From Paraclostridium tenue (GTDB taxonomy: Bacteria; Bacillota; Clostridia; Peptostreptococcales; Peptostreptococcaceae), in contig NZ_JADPFO010000001.1 of assembly GCF_015668515.1 (NCBI RefSeq), positions 894,823-958,822 of the forward strand: 64,000 nt of DNA. The letters run 5' to 3'. A program made the position numbers and the translations under genes. Positions 15,991-24,827 of this stretch are shown one piece after another. Every line of letters begins with the position of its first letter. Position 1 is the first letter of the stretch. The notes under the pieces are model-generated. The model made no database searches, had not been told where the DNA came from, and was given only the letters and a program-made list of their open reading frames with translations.

Positions 15991-18900
15991 TTATTGCATC
16001 CTCCCGTTAGCATCAAAAGTATAGTTTTCACCATCTATCCACAGGGTTTCATCTTTTGCCATTTCTCCATGTTCCTTCATATAGTACCAGTAATTATCAT
16101 TATGTTTAATCCATTTATTTCTTAGCATTTCATGTGTGTTATTATCAAAGTAATACCAAGCTTTAGGACCACCATTCCAGCTAACTTCATAGAATCCTTT
16201 TACAAGTTCACCTATATAATATGTTCCATCTAAACCATCACTTGCGTAGTACCATTTAGATAATTTGCCTGTGCCTTGTGATATTTCAATCCATCCAACT
16301 TTCATTTCATTATTACTAAAGTAATAATCTACATTTCTTGTATCGTACGAGTAAATAGTCCTAAAGTCATTTACAGGCTTACCGCCCCAGTCAAAGAAGT
16401 AGTCCTTGCCATAAGCTTTGCCCCAACTATTATACAAACTGAAATCTTGATTAAAGCTAGAAGCGTATTTAGTCCCATCAGATGTAATTACTATAGTTCC
16501 TTGAGTTCCTAAAGTTAGATTTTTAGTTATTCCAGCAAGTTGCAATCTTGTTAAGACTGGTATTCTTTGACTTGCTAAATTAGCAGTAGTTGTAAATATA
16601 GTCATGTTTGGTTTTAATTTATCTATATACTCATACCCCGTGCTTGTATCTAAACCGTGATGACCTAACTTTAATACATCAACTTTGCCTATCTGGCTTG
16701 CAATTCGTTCTTCATCAGCAAATTCAACATCTCCACTAAGCACTATTTTATTTGACATATGAGTATATTTTAAAACCAAACTCATATCATTCATCTTAGG
16801 AGTAGGCTCTTTTATATTGTAAACATCTAATCTATCATATTTACTTAATTGAATGCCCCCTATAGGGAATGTAACATCCATACCCTTACGATATAATGCC
16901 TCTTTAACTCTTTGCCAATATTTCATAGTTTCCCAATGTATTTCTTCCTGGTCTAGTATACTAGGGTCAGGATTAACTCCATAAAATACACCTATATCAA
17001 AATTATCAATAATAGCTGGCATTCCACCTATATGGTCAGAATGTGCATGTGTAGCAAATACATAATCTAGCTTAGTTATTCCTAAATCTTTTAAATACTT
17101 AACAAAAGAACCTCCTTGCTCCTCTAGCCCTGCATCTATCAATATAGTTTTCCCTGTAACAGTTTCAATTAATTGGCAATCACTTTGTCCATTTGGATAT
17201 CCGTAAATAAAATGCACTTTAGATATTTGGTTTTTATAATCAATCATATCTGTAAAGTTCCCTTCATTTATTACTAGATAAGAGTTATCAGTACTATCCC
17301 AACCCTCTAATCCATTTTTTAAATCTGTGTTTGGTATCAGATTCCCAGCGTCAGCTATAACCTTCTCAATACCTTCGCTTCTAAAACTTAAGCTTGTAAA
17401 ATCTGCATTAATATTGCCAAAGCTATCTATCTTAAAAGTCTCATCATTATTACCATCTAAGACAGTAAACTTACCTTTTACATTCAAATAAGTTGCATCC
17501 AGTTGACCTATCCATCCTCTATCAAGTCTTAATTCTTCTATTAAAGCATCTTTTATAGCTGCACTTTCAAAGAATTCTGTACCATCAGATACTTTAGTTG
17601 TAGTAGCTTCTACTTGTTCTGAAAACTCTGTAGCACTACCAAAAGTATTTACTGCTCTAACTCTATAATACCAAGTTTCGTTGGGACCAGCTTCATGTAA
17701 GAAAGCACTTGCTTTACCACTGTAAATCATATGGAATATTGTTGGCTCAAAATCCTTTATTCTAGAAGCATAAACTTCATAGTCATAGTACATTTTACTT
17801 TCATATGTCCAACTTAACTGTACAGTTTTCCACAATCCCTTTACAGTCACAACCGGTACTTTAGGCAATGTATCTGGTGTTATTTCTTCTATGCTTGGTA
17901 GTTTTATTTCTTCTCCGCCTGGATCTATAACATTTCCGCCTGGACCTTCTGTACCATTACTGTTTCCAGAGTTACCTCCACTGAATATACCTTTTAGCTG
18001 TTCTCCTACAGTAACTTTTCGCTTATTTTTATTTCTAATACTCTTGCAATCTTCAACTATTCTAAATTTAGCTCTTGAGTTGTCTATAGTATTTTGAAGT
18101 ATTATAATATCTCCAAGTTTAAAGTTTAAATGTTCATATCCATCTTCTGTTTTTAATTCTTCTATATCAAGTTCATAACTAACAATAGGTCTATTATTCT
18201 TCTGTAAAGCTTCCCATGTTTTCTTAAGGAGTAATTCTGGATCTTTAATTCTTCCATCTTCAAATATCCCTATTATTCTTCCATACTTAGCTATAGCTTT
18301 TTTATCTTCTACAAATTCTTGACCTGCAGGTTTATCAGTAGGATTTCCATTTGATACACTCCAAGAAACATCCTTGAAATCATACTTATATTTAACTAAA
18401 TCTTTTTGATATTCTGAACCACAACCATACATAACAGTATAGAATTTATCTTTTTGAACTCTTTTTATTTTACTTACATTTAAGTCTGTAGAGCATCTTA
18501 TACCTGTATCAGAGCCAAGCGCATTAACTACATTCACTAATTTTCTAGCTATACCTGTTCTAGTTTCATTCAACTCTATAGAATAATCAATCTCTACTCC
18601 AAAGTTTGAAATAATATCTTGAATACACCAAAGAGGGTTTTTATATAAATATGGTCCTATAGGTATTAATGCTCTTTCTACACACTCTCCAAGTTCATAA
18701 GATGTTCCTTTTAACATTTCTGTCATTGCATCATGTATAGATACAGATTCCTTATGATATTGAGTTATAGCCTTTTGTGTTTGTATACTATAAAAATCAT
18801 GTAAGCATGTAACCTTTATGCTTGTTGAATAATATGTTTCAGCTTCAACTTGATCCACGATAAATAAATCAAATTTACCTTCTACAAACACACCTATTTT

Positions 18901-19059
18901 ATTTCCATTTTCTATGTCAACTACTGAATCATTCATTTTAAAAGTTAAAACTCTTTCTCCAGATGTAGTTGATTTTATTTCATCATCATAATATTCATAA
19001 GCATTTATAATTCTTTTTAGCTTTTCATTTTCATCTAATAATAATATATAATCCTTCAT
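15991..19059 (-). CDS. Tail-associated protein fused to metallo-beta-lactamase and cell-wall-binding repeats
   Basis: 1022 residues in at least four parts. Residues 1-~370 form a Tal/prophage endopeptidase-type tail domain at the tail tip. After a Gly-rich linker comes a fibronectin type III domain (~400-490). Residues ~610-865 are a metallo-beta-lactamase domain with HAHSDH (H671, H673, D675, H676), D777 and GHH (H800-H801), close to ComEC/Rec2-type hydrolases. The C-terminal ~130 residues are Trp/Tyr-rich choline/cell-wall-binding-like repeats (GWIEI..., WYYFDN..., NYWYYMKEHG). All metal-ligand positions look intact, so an active hydrolase at the tail tip is likely; its substrate is unknown. 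Confidence 0.85.
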   Translation of the reverse strand: MKDYILLLDENEKLKRIINAYEYYDDEIKSTTSGERVLTFKMNDSVVDIENGNKIGVFVEGKFDLFIVDQVEAETYYSTSIKVTCLHDFYSIQTQKAITQYHKESVSIHDAMTEMLKGTSYELGECVERALIPIGPYLYKNPLWCIQDIISNFGVEIDYSIELNETRTGIARKLVNVVNALGSDTGIRCSTDLNVSKIKRVQKDKFYTVMYGCGSEYQKDLVKYKYDFKDVSWSVSNGNPTDKPAGQEFVEDKKAIAKYGRIIGIFEDGRIKDPELLLKKTWEALQKNNRPIVSYELDIEELKTEDGYEHLNFKLGDIIILQNTIDNSRAKFRIVEDCKSIRNKNKRKVTVGEQLKGIFSGGNSGNSNGTEGPGGNVIDPGGEEIKLPSIEEITPDTLPKVPVVTVKGLWKTVQLSWTYESKMYYDYEVYASRIKDFEPTIFHMIYSGKASAFLHEAGPNETWYYRVRAVNTFGSATEFSEQVEATTTKVSDGTEFFESAAIKDALIEELRLDRGWIGQLDATYLNVKGKFTVLDGNNDETFKIDSFGNINADFTSLSFRSEGIEKVIADAGNLIPNTDLKNGLEGWDSTDNSYLVINEGNFTDMIDYKNQISKVHFIYGYPNGQSDCQLIETVTGKTILIDAGLEEQGGSFVKYLKDLGITKLDYVFATHAHSDHIGGMPAIIDNFDIGVFYGVNPDPSILDQEEIHWETMKYWQRVKEALYRKGMDVTFPIGGIQLSKYDRLDVYNIKEPTPKMNDMSLVLKYTHMSNKIVLSGDVEFADEERIASQIGKVDVLKLGHHGLDTSTGYEYIDKLKPNMTIFTTTANLASQRIPVLTRLQLAGITKNLTLGTQGTIVITSDGTKYASSFNQDFSLYNSWGKAYGKDYFFDWGGKPVNDFRTIYSYDTRNVDYYFSNNEMKVGWIEISQGTGKLSKWYYASDGLDGTYYIGELVKGFYEVSWNGGPKAWYYFDNNTHEMLRNKWIKHNDNYWYYMKEHGEMAKDETLWIDGENYTFDANGRMQ

Positions 19060-19067
19060 ATCACCAC

Positions 19068-19802
19068 CTACCTATACATGTTGTTATAGGATATCTTAAA
19101 AGTTACATTACCTTCAATTAACTTATAATCATTCCATCCAGTTTCGATTTTAGGAAAATCAGAGTCTATAGAAAGTATAGGCATCTTATCTACACCGTTT
19201 ACTTTAATTGATTTTTTTTTGCAATCTATAGCTATTTTATCTCCTGCATTAAAACTTGTATTTAGCTCAATAAATCCACTATCTAAAGTATTAGAAAATT
19301 CTAGTTTTATTTTACTGCAGGCTCTTTCAACACTAAACTCTAAACTAGGATAAGTACTTTCTGTACCTATATATGTAAATCCACTTGTTTTTATTTCTTT
19401 TTCATTTTCAATTCTACAGGGGTTAACTAAAAGGAATTCTAAGCTAAAGCTTTTTATTTTTAAGTTATCGCTTAAGTTTGTATCTCCAGATGGAACAACT
19501 AAATAATAGCTACCCGGTATCCAACTTAATTCTAATTTACATTCTTTTAAATTGCTTGAATGTATCCAATTAGAAATCTCTTCTTTATTTTCATACGTTA
19601 AAAATCCACTATCTCTATATTTAAAATCAAATATTATAGAGCGTGGATTTTTCTTTGTGCTTCTTATAATCACTCCATTAGACCCTGGTATATCTGCTGT
19701 ATCATGTTCTATACTTCCTGTTATATCATGACTACATCCGGTAACCATCAAGAAATCAGGCATAGGAATGTCATTAAGCCATATACTTCCGTAATTATGC
19801 AC
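19068..19802 (-). CDS. Distal tail protein (Dit)
   Basis: 244 residues, related to the Sipho_tail/Dit family. The N-terminal half has a typical GSIWLNDIPMPDF start, and the middle has beta-strands and a galectin-like module (SFSLEFLLVNP...). Dit forms the hexameric hub joining the tail tube to the baseplate. The GTG at 19802 is taken as start: GGAGGT precedes it by 6 bases, and it overlaps the tape-measure stop by 8 bases. Confidence 0.85.
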   Translation of the reverse strand: MHNYGSIWLNDIPMPDFLMVTGCSHDITGSIEHDTADIPGSNGVIIRSTKKNPRSIIFDFKYRDSGFLTYENKEEISNWIHSSNLKECKLELSWIPGSYYLVVPSGDTNLSDNLKIKSFSLEFLLVNPCRIENEKEIKTSGFTYIGTESTYPSLEFSVERACSKIKLEFSNTLDSGFIELNTSFNAGDKIAIDCKKKSIKVNGVDKMPILSIDSDFPKIETGWNDYKLIEGNVTFKISYNNMYR

Positions 19803-22245
19803 GTTGATAACCTCCAAACATTTTAGAATTCCTTTGTTTTATTTCTAGTAATTTTCTATCTATAATTTCTGCTAATTTATATAAGTCTTGCTCATTGTTT
19901 AAAGCTCCTGCATTTATGTTTATATTGTAAGTTGAATTATCTACAGAGCTATTATTTAAACTTCCTTCTTGAGGTAATGCGTTAGTTGAAAAAGCTTCAA
20001 TTGAATTATTAGCAAAATTTTCTACTGCTCTAGTTGATTTTGGTTCTCCTCTATCAACTCCTATTTGATAACCTTCTGTTGTCCATTCTCCAAACTGCAT
20101 AAATAATTTAGAAGGAGAGTTTATTCCTAATAATTTTTTACCTGCATTTATTGCACCTTTTACAGCATTTGTAATAGAATCAACTACCCATGATGCGCCT
20201 GCTTTTATACCATTAGCCAAGCCTTTTATTAAATCTTTACCTACATTCAACATTGTAGTTCCAAATGACTTAGCTGCATTTACTGTTCCTTGTAGTAAAG
20301 ATTTCATCGCACTTACAACTAATCCAGCTCCTGCTGAAATTATTCTAGGTATATTTTGTATTGCAAACTTTACTAAATTACAGATTGTATCCCAGGCTAT
20401 CTTAACAATATTGCCCATTTGTTGCCAGAATGTGTCCCAATCTCCATTTATAGCTGATGAAACTGCCAGTATGATTGATTGTATTACCTTAAGAACATTA
20501 CTGATTATAGTCTTTATCATATCCCACGCAGACTTCGCTACTTGTTTTAAACTTTCTCCATGCTTATCCCAAAATTGCTTTATATTATCTAGGATTATTT
20601 TTATAAAATCAGATAAAGCTTCTAAATATGATGTAACTATAGTTTTTATAGTTTCATAAATAGTCTTTACTGCTTGCATTATTGTTTGTCCATGCTGATT
20701 CCAAAATTGTTTTATACTATCAAGTATCAATTTTACAACTTCACCTATAGCTGTCATAATTGTCATAATTATGTTTTTCAAAGTTTCATATGCAGTTTGA
20801 AGTACTAACTTTATAGTATCTCCATGAGTTATAAAGAACTGTTGTATTGATTCCAAAGCCATCTGTATAGTTGTTTTTATAGCTTCCCAAATCCCAATAC
20901 ATGCTTCTCTAAAACCTTCATTTGTTTTCCATAAATACATAAAAGCAGCAACAACTGTTCCGATAACTACTGCAAATGTTAAAAATGTAGCGGATGCAGT
21001 TCCTATCAAAGCAACAACTCCTGATATAAGTGGCCATACTGCTCCTAATACTAATTTCCACCCATTAAAAAGCCCTAGTCCTAACCCTAAAGGTAATAAC
21101 AGTAAAGTCATGGCTGGCATTAAGAAACCAATAGCTCCTGCAACTTTTGCTATAATAGGATGTGTTTCATTGAACTTAGTTATCCAATCTGCTACAACAC
21201 CAGTTACTTTAAATGCTATTTCTAAAAACTTTCCTGCTGCTTGAATCACAGGTTCAAATGCCTTTGCAACTTTACCCTGTGTAGTTTCTGCTAATTTCTT
21301 TAAAGCTCCATCTGCTTCTAATGCCGATTTAAACATCGTTTTATATGCAAAAAAAGCACCCATACCAACAAGTGGAAGTGCCATAGTCATACTCACCAAA
21401 CCTGTTGTTATTCCTCGCATCAGTAATCCATACTTGACCATATCACCTTGAGCCGCTTTTATAGCCATCTTTTGAGCTGACCACCCTTTTATAGTTTTAT
21501 CCATAGATGCTCCAAATTTTCTATAAGCACCTGACAATCTACTTATAGGAGCTTGACCTGCTGCCATAGTTTCATTTAACAACTGAAACTGCCCTATTGT
21601 ACTTGGTGGTAATAAATCTTCCGGTTTGATTCCATATTTAGCTAAGCCTTGCATTCTTTGCATTAGTATCTGAGTTTGATTTCCCATTAACTTTGTCATA
21701 CGAGCATTAAGTTTTATAGAATTCGCTTGTTGCCGAAGTTGCATATCTGTTAAACCTAATTGACTTCTCATATATATTTGCTTAAATGTTGTATCATCTA
21801 ATCCTAATGCAAATGTATTTATAGCATCACGAGCATTCATAGCTTCCATAGAATACTTACCATATAGTCTTGATGCTGTTCTAGCTTCTCTATGTAATTT
21901 CGCTAACTCTGCATATGCTTGTTTAGTGCTCTCGGGAACATCTCCACCTAAAATCATTGATAAGCGTTGCATTTCTCTATTAAATTTAGTAGATTGTCCA
22001 TAAGTACTATCAAAACTATTACCAACTCCACCAACAGATGCTTTAGCTCCTATAGCTTCACGTTGTAACCGTCTCAATTCTTCCGTTGTTTCTTTAAGTG
22101 AGTCAGTAGCTTTTTTAGCTCCTGTACTTACATCACCTTTAAGCGTGCTTCCTAGTCCATAAGCATCATCTTCGGCTCTATTCATACCTCTACTGAAATC
22201 ATCAGTTTCAGCACTAATTTTGACTCTAAACTCTTTATCTGCCAT
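19795..22245 (-). CDS. Tape measure protein
   Basis: 816 residues, coiled-coil N-terminus and several hydrophobic segments (~275-305 and ~365-430). Three tandem ~57-residue repeats lie around 455-620, each with (I)QFxxxHG, an (A/Y)xET(L/I)K helix and a hydrophobic turn. A final part (INAGKKLLGINSPSKLF) is typical of phage tape measures. It sets tail length (for other phages about 0.15 nm per residue, giving ~120 nm here) and is ejected with DNA. It is also the expected target of the Ltp-type protein at 8924-9502. Confidence 0.92.
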   Translation of the reverse strand: MADKEFRVKISAETDDFSRGMNRAEDDAYGLGSTLKGDVSTGAKKATDSLKETTEELRRLQREAIGAKASVGGVGNSFDSTYGQSTKFNREMQRLSMILGGDVPESTKQAYAELAKLHREARTASRLYGKYSMEAMNARDAINTFALGLDDTTFKQIYMRSQLGLTDMQLRQQANSIKLNARMTKLMGNQTQILMQRMQGLAKYGIKPEDLLPPSTIGQFQLLNETMAAGQAPISRLSGAYRKFGASMDKTIKGWSAQKMAIKAAQGDMVKYGLLMRGITTGLVSMTMALPLVGMGAFFAYKTMFKSALEADGALKKLAETTQGKVAKAFEPVIQAAGKFLEIAFKVTGVVADWITKFNETHPIIAKVAGAIGFLMPAMTLLLLPLGLGLGLFNGWKLVLGAVWPLISGVVALIGTASATFLTFAVVIGTVVAAFMYLWKTNEGFREACIGIWEAIKTTIQMALESIQQFFITHGDTIKLVLQTAYETLKNIIMTIMTAIGEVVKLILDSIKQFWNQHGQTIMQAVKTIYETIKTIVTSYLEALSDFIKIILDNIKQFWDKHGESLKQVAKSAWDMIKTIISNVLKVIQSIILAVSSAINGDWDTFWQQMGNIVKIAWDTICNLVKFAIQNIPRIISAGAGLVVSAMKSLLQGTVNAAKSFGTTMLNVGKDLIKGLANGIKAGASWVVDSITNAVKGAINAGKKLLGINSPSKLFMQFGEWTTEGYQIGVDRGEPKSTRAVENFANNSIEAFSTNALPQEGSLNNSSVDNSTYNININAGALNNEQDLYKLAEIIDRKLLEIKQRNSKMFGGYQRA

Positions 22246-22261
22246 CCAATTCCTCCTTTCT

Positions 22262-22564
22262 TTAAAGGTTGAATTTTTTCTTTAAATCTTGAGCCATTTG
22301 TTCCATTTCTTTTTTACTTTTCTTCTTTTTAAATATGTTTATCAATTTGCCTTTCTTTGCACTTGCATATCCATAAGCTACAGATACTTTTAAATCTTCT
22401 AGCTTTTGTTTATATTGCTTAACATATATATCTAGTTCATAAAAATCAGAGTTATAAAAAACTTCTAGATCTATCTGATTATCTATTACATAGTACTCAA
22501 TACACTTATTCCAATCTAAAAAACCCTCTTTAGTTAGAGGGTATGATATCTTTATTATCATCAA
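22262..22564 (-). CDS. Tail assembly chaperone, C-terminal (gpT-like) frame
   Basis: A basic ~95-residue frame ending in KKKKSKKEMEQMAQDLKKKF. It overlaps the gpG-like gene and has no convincing RBS of its own, so it is probably made as a +1 frameshift extension (see 22523-22542). The fusion would join ...NKDIIP to LTKEGFLDW.... In other siphoviruses the G and GT proteins hold the tape measure in solution before tail tube assembly; the gene sits between major tail protein and tape measure, as expected. Confidence 0.75.
   Translation of the reverse strand: MMIIKISYPLTKEGFLDWNKCIEYYVIDNQIDLEVFYNSDFYELDIYVKQYKQKLEDLKVSVAYGYASAKKGKLINIFKKKKSKKEMEQMAQDLKKKFNL
22523..22542 (-). promoter_or_regulatory. 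Putative +1 programmed frameshift site with stem-loop
   Basis: The gpG-like frame reads ATA CCC TCT AAC TAA. Slipping +1 at CCC-T puts the ribosome in the gpT-like frame (CTA ACT AAA...). The CCC-T sits at the base of a perfect 7-bp hairpin (ACCCTCT...AGAGGGT, loop TAACTA-type) followed by a T-run. CCC-U +1 slippage is known in Listeria phage PSA. The hairpin also resembles a terminator. Confidence 0.65.
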
Positions 22565-22835
22565 ATTCTTTTATCATAGCTTTTAATAAGTCTCCGTATA
22601 ACTCATATATAGCCTTATCTCCTATTTCATCCGCTAAGTTTAAAACTTCATCTTCACTTATAAACTTATTTGAGAAACTTATTGCACATCTTATAAGTGT
22701 ATACATATCTGATTCTGTAGGAGTTTCATCCGTTAATATAGGTTTTTTAGTTATATCGCAGTACATTTTTTTCTGTCTTGCTCCTAACTTCATTATGTAC
22801 TCTTTATCTCCATATTTTCTAACTATTGTTTTCAT
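22530..22835 (-). CDS. Tail assembly chaperone, N-terminal (gpG-like)
   Basis: 101 residues, acidic, with RBS TAGGAGG before ATG. The sequence starts MKTIVRKYGDKEYIMKLG, resembling gpG-type tail chaperones of Firmicute phages, and ends shortly after the CCC-T slip site. Translated normally it gives the short chaperone; with a +1 shift it gives a ~190-residue fusion with the downstream frame. Confidence 0.8.
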   Translation of the reverse strand: MKTIVRKYGDKEYIMKLGARQKKMYCDITKKPILTDETPTESDMYTLIRCAISFSNKFISEDEVLNLADEIGDKAIYELYGDLLKAMIKEFDDNKDIIPSN

Positions 22836-22859
22836 AAGATACCTCCTAAATTTTAAATA

Positions 22860-22888
22860 AAAAAGATGAGTATATAATACTCACCTTA
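22860..22888 (-). terminator. Terminator after the major tail protein
   Basis: Stem GAGTAT/ATACTC inside a longer imperfect stem with a U-run on the minus strand, between the major tail protein and chaperone genes. It may lower transcription of downstream tail genes relative to the tube protein. Confidence 0.55.
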
Positions 22889-23356
22889 TTATTCTGATAT
22901 TACCATCATAGGTCTTGCACTTAATTCAGCTTTACCATTAACAACTAATGATATTTCAAGTCCTGCTAATCCATCTTCAAAATCTCCACTAAAAGTTTCT
23001 ATTTTCATTACTGCATCTATCAAATCTTCTTTTTGAGAAGATATTGAAGAAGGACCTTTATATCCAGATTTCTTTACAGCTATTTTTATATTTAAATCTT
23101 CGGCAGTCTTCCACGCATTCCACAGTATAACAAACACATCTTCATCACTACTGTTAGTTAAATTAGCCACCATAGACATATCAATTGAAAAATCTTGTCC
23201 TGTTAATTCTCTCGAAGTCATACATTGACCATAAGCTGCAGATACTCTATCAACAAATTCTTCAAATTCATTTGATGCTTCAAATGATGCTCCACTTTGA
23301 CCTGCAAGCGGCTTATCATCTTTAAGTATAAATACATCAGCACTTCTTGTTGCCAT
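22889..23356 (-). CDS. Major tail (tube) protein
   Basis: 155 residues starting MATRSADVFILKDDK, with compact beta-rich composition and a C-terminal SLVVNGKAELSARPM. It fits the phage tail tube fold by size and position between the tail terminator-type gene and the tail chaperones. Tube rings of this protein would polymerise around the tape measure. The ATG at 23356 has RBS AGGAGG 7 bases upstream; the longer upstream reading frame lacks a good start. Confidence 0.8.
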   Translation of the reverse strand: MATRSADVFILKDDKPLAGQSGASFEASNEFEEFVDRVSAAYGQCMTSRELTGQDFSIDMSMVANLTNSSDEDVFVILWNAWKTAEDLNIKIAVKKSGYKGPSSISSQKEDLIDAVMKIETFSGDFEDGLAGLEISLVVNGKAELSARPMMVISE

Positions 23357-23357
23357 T

Positions 23358-23765
23358 TTAATTCCTCCTTTGTAATGTAAAATCAAATGAAATAGACCCT
23401 TCATATAGTATTGTGTTTTCATCTATATAATGTTCTTCTATTCCATTTGAACCATCTTCGCTCAATTTACAATCTATAATTTCATAATCTCCCGCTACTT
23501 CATATATCATTTCATACAAACTATTGTATATATCCATATACTTGCTATTTATTTCTTTTCTACCTTTGTTTCCACCATCATAAAAATAGGATAATTCCCA
23601 AGTTATAAAGTAAATTATATCTCCAGTCCTTATCCTTCTATCTTTTAAGCTTGTATTACCTAGTTTTATGTAAGGCATTTTAGCTTCTTCATCTATAACA
23701 TCTAATACTGTAAAATCTTTGTCTGTAAGCTTCTGATATATCGCTCTTTGTAAACTATTTATCAT
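23358..23765 (-). CDS. Tail terminator/completion protein (DUF3168-like)
   Basis: 135 residues. The start MINSLQRAIYQKL and the central IKLGNTSLKDRR and ITWELSYFYDG segments match the DUF3168 tail-completion family. Such proteins cap the tube and join it to the head. The stop precedes the tail-protein ATG by one base, and the start overlaps the HK97 gp10-like gene by 11 bases. Confidence 0.7.
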   Translation of the reverse strand: MINSLQRAIYQKLTDKDFTVLDVIDEEAKMPYIKLGNTSLKDRRIRTGDIIYFITWELSYFYDGGNKGRKEINSKYMDIYNSLYEMIYEVAGDYEIIDCKLSEDGSNGIEEHYIDENTILYEGSISFDFTLQRRN

Positions 23766-24198
23766 AACTAGAAAGTATCCTTTCTACATCATTTGAAAAC
23801 TTTGGTGTAACTTCTTCAAAAGCTGGTATTAAATAAGGTTTCTTTCCTTTACCTGCAGGATAATTAACCTTTTTAACAAATACCCAGTTGCCATCTTTGC
23901 CCTTGAATCTTAAAAACTTAGCTTTCTTAGGTTTTATTACATAAGCTTTTGATCCAAACTCTCTAGCTCTAGCATACTTAACATTTGTTCCTATTAAAGA
24001 ATCTTTACTTTTATGCTTAGTATTTATACTAGTTTTAAGCCTTGAAGTCTTAACAGCAACTTTACTTTTAGCCTTGCTCTCAATAATGTATGCATGTTTT
24101 TTTCTAGACTTTGTAGTGTTATCTACGACATGCTTATGATAACCTATGATATATCCAGGTAAATCTTTAAGATTTATTGTATCTACCTTAATTTGCAT
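23755..24198 (-). CDS. HK97 gp10-like tail/neck protein
   Basis: 147 residues, strongly basic. It has the family pattern SLIGTNVKYARAREFG followed by IKPKKAKFLRFKG and VKKVNYPAGKG...YLIPAF. HK97 gp10-like proteins act at the head-tail joining region. It overlaps both neighbours by about 11 bases, typical of tightly coupled neck genes. Confidence 0.8.
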   Translation of the reverse strand: MQIKVDTINLKDLPGYIIGYHKHVVDNTTKSRKKHAYIIESKAKSKVAVKTSRLKTSINTKHKSKDSLIGTNVKYARAREFGSKAYVIKPKKAKFLRFKGKDGNWVFVKKVNYPAGKGKKPYLIPAFEEVTPKFSNDVERILSSYDK

Positions 24199-24496
24199 TT
24201 TCTAACACATCCAATGTTATATATGTCTTATTTCTAATTCTTTTAGGTTTGCTTACAGGTTTATAATAAATACCATCAATATATATACAGAAGTTTTTTA
24301 AATTTATTTCATCCATAGTTATAATACTGATAGACTCATAATTAACTACACCAAAAATCTGTATCTGTTTTTCTATTCTTATACTGGACTTATTGCAATA
24401 TATAGGTTTATTAAAACTTTTATTCTCTATATATCCACCTTGTCCATCACTTCTTTTACTTAGTTCGTAAACTTCTGCTAAAGTATCAAATCTCAT
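24188..24496 (-). CDS. Head closure (stopper-type) protein
   Basis: 102 residues, beta-rich, with a pattern typical of phage head-closure proteins: RFDTLAEVYE start, an aromatic Cys-containing centre and IDGIYYKPVSKP. It should seal the portal-connector channel after packaging. It overlaps the connector gene by 4 bases upstream and gp10 by 11 bases downstream. Confidence 0.7.
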   Translation of the reverse strand: MRFDTLAEVYELSKRSDGQGGYIENKSFNKPIYCNKSSIRIEKQIQIFGVVNYESISIITMDEINLKNFCIYIDGIYYKPVSKPKRIRNKTYITLDVLENAN

Positions 24497-24825
24497 ATTA
24501 ATCGCATCCTAACTTTAGAATTTGATTGAGTATTATTATCCTTTATCCATTTATCTAAATCCTTTATATATGGATCTAGTAAATTGTTATTATATGAGAA
24601 ATTAACTCCATCACTATTTTCAGAGTTTAAACCTTCACTACCTATAAGGTTATATCTAGCTATAGCTAATTCAATAACTATATATTCAAGTTCTGCAGCC
24701 AATTCTTTTTTACCTATATAGTTTAAAACCCTTTGAGTTAGTCTTTTTATTAAGGAATATAAAAGCTCATCCTTATCAGATGAGCTTAATCCTAATGATA
24801 TTTTAACTTCATTTAGAATATCCAT
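24493..24825 (-). CDS. Head-tail connector protein (gp6-like)
   Basis: 110 residues, mainly helical; the start MDILNEVKISLGLSSSDKDELL and the LTQRVLNYIG segment match the Phage_connect_1/gp6-like family. It would bind the portal ring after packaging. It follows the capsid gene by 2 bases. Confidence 0.75.
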   Translation of the reverse strand: MDILNEVKISLGLSSSDKDELLYSLIKRLTQRVLNYIGKKELAAELEYIVIELAIARYNLIGSEGLNSENSDGVNFSYNNNLLDPYIKDLDKWIKDNNTQSNSKVRMRLI

Positions 24826-24827
24826 TT

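Noticed and set aside
22543-22860. Plus-strand ORF opposite the tail chaperone genes
   Set aside because: Antisense shadow; conserved frames and frameshift logic are on the minus strand.
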